A stretch of 64,000 nt of DNA from positions 62,001 through 126,000 of the forward strand of contig MKJX01000111.1 of NCBI GenBank assembly GCA_001942415.1, read 5' to 3'. This DNA is from Pseudonocardia sp. CNS-139. GTDB lineage: Bacteria > Actinomycetota > Actinomycetes > Mycobacteriales > Pseudonocardiaceae. The notes under the pieces are model-generated. The model was not told the DNA's origin. It was given only the letters and a program-made list of their open reading frames with translations, and ran no database searches. Of the stretch, positions 59,565 through 64,000 are shown piece after piece. Position numbers and translations under genes: made by a program. The stretch's first letter is position 1. Every line of letters starts with the position of its first letter.

Positions 59565-59673
59565 GTCTCTACCGCCGTTCGCCGTGAGGCCCACCTCACA
59601 CCACACTGTCGCACGGAACGCATACCTGTGACAGGGCGCGCACGGTGATCATCGAGGATCGAAGGGACCAGAG

Positions 59674-60410
59674 GTGTCGAGCCAAGTACCCCTCGTCCAG
59701 GCCGAGCCCTCCGCGCGGGTTACGGCGCGGCCGCGGTCGTCCGCGACCTCGACCTGACCGTGTCGCGCGGCGAGATCGTCGCGCTGGTCGGCCCGAACGG
59801 CGCGGGGAAGACGACAACCCTGCTGACGCTCGCGGGGGAGCTGCCCCCCATGGGCGGCACGATCCGCTTCGGCGGCGACCCCCGGCGCAGACGCCTGCAC
59901 CAGCGGGCGCGGGCCGGCCTCGGCTTCGTCACCGAGGAGCGGTCGGTCTTCATGAGCCTGACGACCCTGGAGAACCTGCGCGTCGGCCGCGGGGACGTCG
60001 GCTACGCGCTGGAGCTGTTCCCCGAGCTGCGCACCAAGCTCGGCATGGTCGCCGGCCTGCTGTCCGGGGGCGAGCAGCAGATGCTCACCCTCGGCCGGGC
60101 GCTCAGCCGGAAGATCGACCTGCTGCTCGTCGACGAGCTCTCGCTCGGGCTGGCGCCGATGGCGGTCGACCGGCTGCTGGCCGCGGTCCGCCGGGCCGCC
60201 GACGACGGGCTCGGGGTGCTGCTCGTGGAGCAGCACGTCGACAAGGTCCTGCGCATCGCCGACCGCGGAGTCGTGCTGCGCCGCGGCACGGTCCAGCTCA
60301 GCGGCCCGGCCGCAGAGCTGCGCGAACGGCTGCACGACATCGAGAGTTCCTACCTGGCGGGCGGCCGGGCCGGCGCGGTCGCCGGGCCCGAAGCGGAGGT
60401 CCGGGCATGA
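59674..60410 (+). CDS. livF: branched-chain amino acid-type ABC transporter ATPase (LivF), second system
   Basis: ATPase of about 246 residues: Walker [15 protein letters not shown], signature [15 protein letters not shown] and Walker [14 protein letters not shown], where DEL replaces the usual DEP. The GTG at 59674 ([11 protein letters not shown]) follows GGGA; one frame break near 59710 leads into [16 protein letters not shown]. Its stop overlaps the ATG of the fused permease gene. It belongs to an importer distinct from the one at 25544-30020. Confidence 0.83.
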
Positions 60411-63169
60411 CCTGGTTGCAGTACGCCCTCCTGGGCATCGGCATGGGCAGCGCCTACGTGCTGCTGGCCCAGGGCATCGTGCTCATCTACCGGGCATCGG
60501 GCGTGGTCAACTTCGCGCACGGCGGCCTCGCCATGCTCGCCGCGTACCTCTACAACGTCGAGTTCCGGGCCGGTCTGGGGTGGGCGGTGCTCCCGTCCCT
60601 GCTCGCCGCCGTGGGCCTCGTGACCGCCTTCTCGGCGCTGATCCACCCGCTGGTCATGCGGCCGCTGCGGGCGTCGTCGCCGCTGACCCGGGTGATCGCG
60701 ACGCTCGGCATCCTGATGGTCGTCCAGTCGGCCGCCTCGCTGCGCTGGGGCACCGCCTCGGTCGCCACGGCGACCGTGCTGCCCGGAAGCACGGTGACCC
60801 TGCCCGGCGGCATCGTGCTGTCGACGGACCGGATCTGGCTGCTGGCCATCGCCGTGATGATCACCGTCGGCCTGCACGCCTACAGCCGGCACACCGTCTC
60901 CGGCATCGCGACACGTGCGGCGGCGGAGAACCAGCGCGGCACGTCGGCGCTCGGCTGGTCCCCCGACGCGCTCGCGACGGTCAACTGGGCCGCGGGCGGC
61001 GCGCTCGCCGCCGTCGCCGGGATCCTGATCACGCCGTACGCCGGGCTGAACATCACGAACCTCACGCTCGTCGTGATCGCCGCGCTGGCGGCCGCACTCA
61101 TCGGCCAGTTCGGCTCGTTCTGGCTGGTGCTCGCCGGCGGCATGCTCATCGGGGTGCTGCGCAGCCTGCTCGTCGGGCCGCTGGCCGAGGTCATCCCGTT
61201 CCGGGGCGCCGAGGAGGCGATCCCCTTCCTGATCATCCTCGGCTACATGGTGGTCCGCGGGCGGGGCATCCCGGCCCGCAGCTCGGTGAGCGAGCGCCTG
61301 CCCTCGATCGGCACCGGCCGGATCCGGCTGGAGATCGTGCTGCCGGTGCTCGCCGCCGCGCTCCTGCTGGTGCTGCTCGCCTTCGACGACGAGTGGAACA
61401 TCGCCTTCGGCGTGATGGTGATCGCCGCCGTGATCATGCTGTCGGTCGTCGTGCTCACCGGGTACACGGGGCAGCTGTCGCTCGCCCAGTACGCGCTCGC
61501 CGGCCTCGGCGGGCTGTTCGGGGCGCGGCTGGCCATGGGGGCGTGGGAGTGGCCGTTCTGGTCGGCGCTGGTCGTCGGCACGGTCACCGCGTCCCTGTGC
61601 GGGGTGGTGCTCGCCCTGCCCGCGCTGCGGACCCGGGGCGTGAACCTCGCGGTCATCACGCTCGGGCTGGGGCTCGCGATCCAGTCCGTGATCTTCACCA
61701 ACGACACGTTCGCGGGCGGGGTGCAGGGCGTCGCGGTCGAGCCGCCGTCGGTGTTCGGGATCTCGCTCGACCCGATCCTGTACCCCGCGCGGTACACGGC
61801 GTTCAGCATCGTCGTGCTCGCGGTCGTGTCGATCGCCGTCGCCAACCTCCGCCGCGGTCCGGCCGGCCGCCGGCTGATCGCCGTCCGCACCAGCGAGCGC
61901 ACCGCGGCGAGCCTCGGGATCCACGTCGTGCGGGCGAAGATCTTCGCGTTCGCGATCTCCGCGGGGATCGCCGGGCTCGGCGGCACGCTGCTCGCCCTGC
62001 AGAACCCGGTGGTGCTGTTCGGCGTCGGGTACGAGCCGATGGACTCCATCGAGGCCGTCGCGCTCGCGGTGGTCGGCGGCACCGGCTGGGTGATGGGGCC
62101 GCTGATGGGCGCCGGCCTGCACCCCGGCGGCCCGGGCCGCGTCATCACCGACTACTTCACCGCCATCGACGGGTGGATCCCGCTCATCGGCGGGGTCGTG
62201 CTGCTCGTCATCCTCGTGACCCATCCCGACGGGCAGGCGAGCGTGACGGCGAAGTCGTTCACGCGACTGCTCCGCCTGGACCGCTGGGGCACCGGGGGCG
62301 TGCGCGCGGCCGTCCCGCCCAGCGACGTGGCCGGCGCCGTGAGCGCCGTCAGCGCGGTGCGACCCCTGCCCCTCGTGCTCGACGGGATCACCGTGCGCTA
62401 CGGCGGTGTCGTCGCCCTCGACGAGGTCTCGCTGCGGGTCGAGCCGGGCCAGGTCGTGGGTCTCATGGGCCCCAACGGAGCCGGCAAGACCACGCTCATC
62501 GACGCGGTGTCGGGGTTCGCCAAGGTGTCCGGCGGCCGGATCCGCATCGGCGACGTCGACGTCACGTCGCTGCCCGCGCACCGGCGGGCCGCGCTGGGCA
62601 TGGCCCGGTCGTTCCAGTCGCTGGAGCTGCTGGAGGACGTCACGATCCGCGAGAACCTGATGGCCGCCGCGGACACCGCCGGTGACCTGTCCTACCTCAC
62701 CGACCTCGTCCGGCCGGCCCGCCCGCCCTTCTCCGCGGCGGCGTCCGCCGCGGTCCGCGAGTTCGACCTCGCGGACGTGCTCGACAAGCGGCCCGGGGAG
62801 ATCCCCTACGGCAAACGCCGGCTCGTGGCGATGGCGCGCGCCGTCGCCGCGAACCCGTCGGTCCTGCTGCTCGACGAGCCGGGTGCCGGGCTCGACGACA
62901 ACGAGAGCGCCGAGCTCGGCCGGCTCGTGCGCCGGCTGGCCGACACCTGGGGGATGGCGATCCTCCTGATCGAGCACGACGTGCGCACGCTGATGGACAC
63001 CTGCGACCGGATCACCGTGATCGACTTCGGGCGGCCCATCAGCGAAGGCACCCCCGACGACGTCGCCGCAGATCCGGCAGTCGTCGCCGCGTACCTCGGC
63101 GAGCCGCCCGCGGGGACCGCTCCGCGCGAGGCCCCGGCGAGGACCGCGGAGCTGTCCGGCGCTCCCTGA
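60407..63169 (+). CDS. fused LivH-LivM-LivG ABC transporter protein
   Basis: An intact single protein of 920 residues. Residues 1 to about 290 are a LivH permease ([17 protein letters not shown]), about 300-620 a LivM permease ([17 protein letters not shown], then [20 protein letters not shown] in the typical place) and about 660-890 a LivG ATPase (Walker [16 protein letters not shown], signature [14 protein letters not shown], Walker [14 protein letters not shown]). The segment between permease and ATPase is a polar linker with alanine and proline. Such fusions are known in actinobacteria. It is by far the longest unbroken gene here, which supports the reading that breaks elsewhere are local. 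Confidence 0.9.
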   Translation: MTWLQYALLGIGMGSAYVLLAQGIVLIYRASGVVNFAHGGLAMLAAYLYNVEFRAGLGWAVLPSLLAAVGLVTAFSALIHPLVMRPLRASSPLTRVIATLGILMVVQSAASLRWGTASVATATVLPGSTVTLPGGIVLSTDRIWLLAIAVMITVGLHAYSRHTVSGIATRAAAENQRGTSALGWSPDALATVNWAAGGALAAVAGILITPYAGLNITNLTLVVIAALAAALIGQFGSFWLVLAGGMLIGVLRSLLVGPLAEVIPFRGAEEAIPFLIILGYMVVRGRGIPARSSVSERLPSIGTGRIRLEIVLPVLAAALLLVLLAFDDEWNIAFGVMVIAAVIMLSVVVLTGYTGQLSLAQYALAGLGGLFGARLAMGAWEWPFWSALVVGTVTASLCGVVLALPALRTRGVNLAVITLGLGLAIQSVIFTNDTFAGGVQGVAVEPPSVFGISLDPILYPARYTAFSIVVLAVVSIAVANLRRGPAGRRLIAVRTSERTAASLGIHVVRAKIFAFAISAGIAGLGGTLLALQNPVVLFGVGYEPMDSIEAVALAVVGGTGWVMGPLMGAGLHPGGPGRVITDYFTAIDGWIPLIGGVVLLVILVTHPDGQASVTAKSFTRLLRLDRWGTGGVRAAVPPSDVAGAVSAVSAVRPLPLVLDGITVRYGGVVALDEVSLRVEPGQVVGLMGPNGAGKTTLIDAVSGFAKVSGGRIRIGDVDVTSLPAHRRAALGMARSFQSLELLEDVTIRENLMAAADTAGDLSYLTDLVRPARPPFSAAASAAVREFDLADVLDKRPGEIPYGKRRLVAMARAVAANPSVLLLDEPGAGLDDNESAELGRLVRRLADTWGMAILLIEHDVRTLMDTCDRITVIDFGRPISEGTPDDVAADPAVVAAYLGEPPAGTAPREAPARTAELSGAP

Positions 63170-63236
63170 GCGCTCACCTGCTCGACGTCCCGCTTCCTCA
63201 CCAGCACGCCCGCGTGCCACGAACGAAGGAACCACC

Positions 63237-64000
63237 ATGCAACGACGTCGTTGGGCAGCGGCCATCGCGGTCGCCTGCAGCGCGCTCGTCGTCGCCGGCT
63301 GCGCCGGCGCCGAGTCCCCGTCCGGCGGGGACGCCATCCAGATCTCGATGATCGTCCCGACGGAGACCACCGGCGGGAACTACCCGGAGGAGGTCTCCGG
63401 CGCGCAGGCCGCGGTGCGCTCCATCACGCGCAGGGCGGGGTGAACGGGCGCCGGCTGGAGATCGTCTACTGCAACGAGCGGCTCGACATCAACGAGGCCG
63501 CCTCCTGCGCCCGCCGGGCCGAGGGCGGCGACTCGATCGCCCTGCTCGGCACCAACAGCACCAACTCGGTCCAGGGCGTCCTGCCGTACCTGCGGACGAT
63601 CCCGAACGTCGGCCCCTTCTCCCTGAGCCCCGACGACGTGGGCTGCCCGACCTGCTACGCGTACGACTCCCTGATGCTCGGACAGCTCATGTCCACGCAG
63701 GCGCTCATCCAGCAGAGCAAGATCACCGGCTCGGTGCAGATCGTCACCCTCGACATCCCGGCAGGCCATGACAGCCAGAACCGGGCCTACGAGGCGATGA
63801 AGTCGGCCGGCATCGACGTCAAGCCGGTGCTGTTCCTGCCGCCGACGACCTCGGACATGTCGACCTACGCGCAGCGGATCAAGGACAGCGGGGCCGCCGC
63901 GGTCGTGCCCGCGCTGCCCAACCAGGGCGTGTTCGCGCTGCTCCAGGCCCTCAAGCAGATCGACTACCAGCCGATCGTGCTGACCAACGACACGCAGGTG
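63237..64000 (+). CDS. ABC transporter substrate-binding protein, N-terminal part (type 1 binding fold, lipoprotein)
   Basis: The start of a lipoprotein that runs off the window. The signal peptide ends in the lipobox VVAGC with the cysteine near residue 22. After a frame break near 63432 it continues with VNGRRLEIVYCNERLDINEAASCARR, in pieces, and LGTNSTNSVQGVLPYL, a Peripla_BP_6 pattern. The ATG at 63237 has GAAGGA upstream. It follows the fused LivHMG gene by 67 bases and gives this second importer its specificity. Three cysteines in the mature part (VYCNE, ASCAR, GCPTCY region) are unusual for the family. Confidence 0.83.

Noticed and set aside
60350-63370. A 1006-codon open frame on the minus strand opposite the Liv fusion
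   Set aside because: Composition is dominated by Asp, Arg, Gly, His and Glu with no domain, while the plus strand encodes a textbook LivH-LivM-LivG protein.

Overview
The window is very GC-rich DNA with frequent GTG starts, many 4-base ATGA/GTGA stop-start overlaps, F420-type (LLM) oxidoreductases and lipobox solute-binding proteins. This points to a catabolically versatile actinomycete, possibly Pseudonocardiales, although the species cannot be read from sequence alone. No rRNA, tRNA, CRISPR array, insertion sequence or phage gene was seen. A technical caution applies throughout: roughly 55-60 single-base frame breaks interrupt otherwise complete, conserved proteins. Most look like loss of one base from a short G or C run. 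I annotate such genes at full length and give the break positions; they may be sequencing errors rather than pseudogenes.

Region 1 (1-14959), nitrogen-heterocycle module. A truncated NCS1 nucleobase/allantoin-type permease diverges from a rightward operon: hydantoinase/oxoprolinase (hyuA-like), DUF917, FAD subunit, 2Fe-2S subunit and molybdopterin subunit of a xanthine-dehydrogenase-family hydroxylase, then a PucR regulator. A second leftward operon encodes molybdopterin subunit, FAD subunit, 2Fe-2S subunit, DUF917 and PucR. The two operons converge tail to tail at 8567/8578. They look like two related uptake, hydroxylation and ring-opening modules for hydantoin, purine or similar compounds.

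Region 2 (15167-19448). Two LLM/F420-dependent oxidoreductases (the second missing its middle and carrying a 17-bp tandem duplication), an SDR, an esterase with two inverted repeats in its promoter, and a TetR regulator.

Region 3 (about 19450-64000), a large acyl-CoA-type catabolic region. It holds two aldehyde dehydrogenases, three acyl-CoA dehydrogenases, two enoyl-CoA hydratases, an acyl-CoA ligase, a thiolase with a DUF35 partner, six SDRs, two 3-hydroxyisobutyrate-dehydrogenase-like enzymes, a quinone-oxidoreductase-like MDR, a Rieske oxygenase resembling KshA, a VanB-type reductase, two VOC proteins, a ThDP enzyme, an amidohydrolase, an alpha/beta hydrolase, a metallo-hydrolase and an orphan molybdopterin hydroxylase subunit. 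Uptake is provided by two LivFGHM-type importers (one with LivH-LivM-LivG fused into a single 920-residue protein), one TauABC-type importer and an MFS carrier. The set suggests uptake, activation, oxygenation and beta-oxidation-like breakdown of an alicyclic or aromatic acid; the substrate is not identifiable.

The main discovery is regulatory. Almost every promoter of region 3 carries the same palindrome, core CACA-N13-TGTG (fuller form TGNCACA-N13-TGTGNCA). I find seven exact copies, two with N12, three with one or two mismatches and one weak one, all in gene-upstream gaps. They head about 20 transcription units over 40 kb and often sit between divergent genes on top of the -10 elements. 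The only transcription factor gene inside or next to this region is the TetR gene at 18855, so it is the leading candidate for the regulator.
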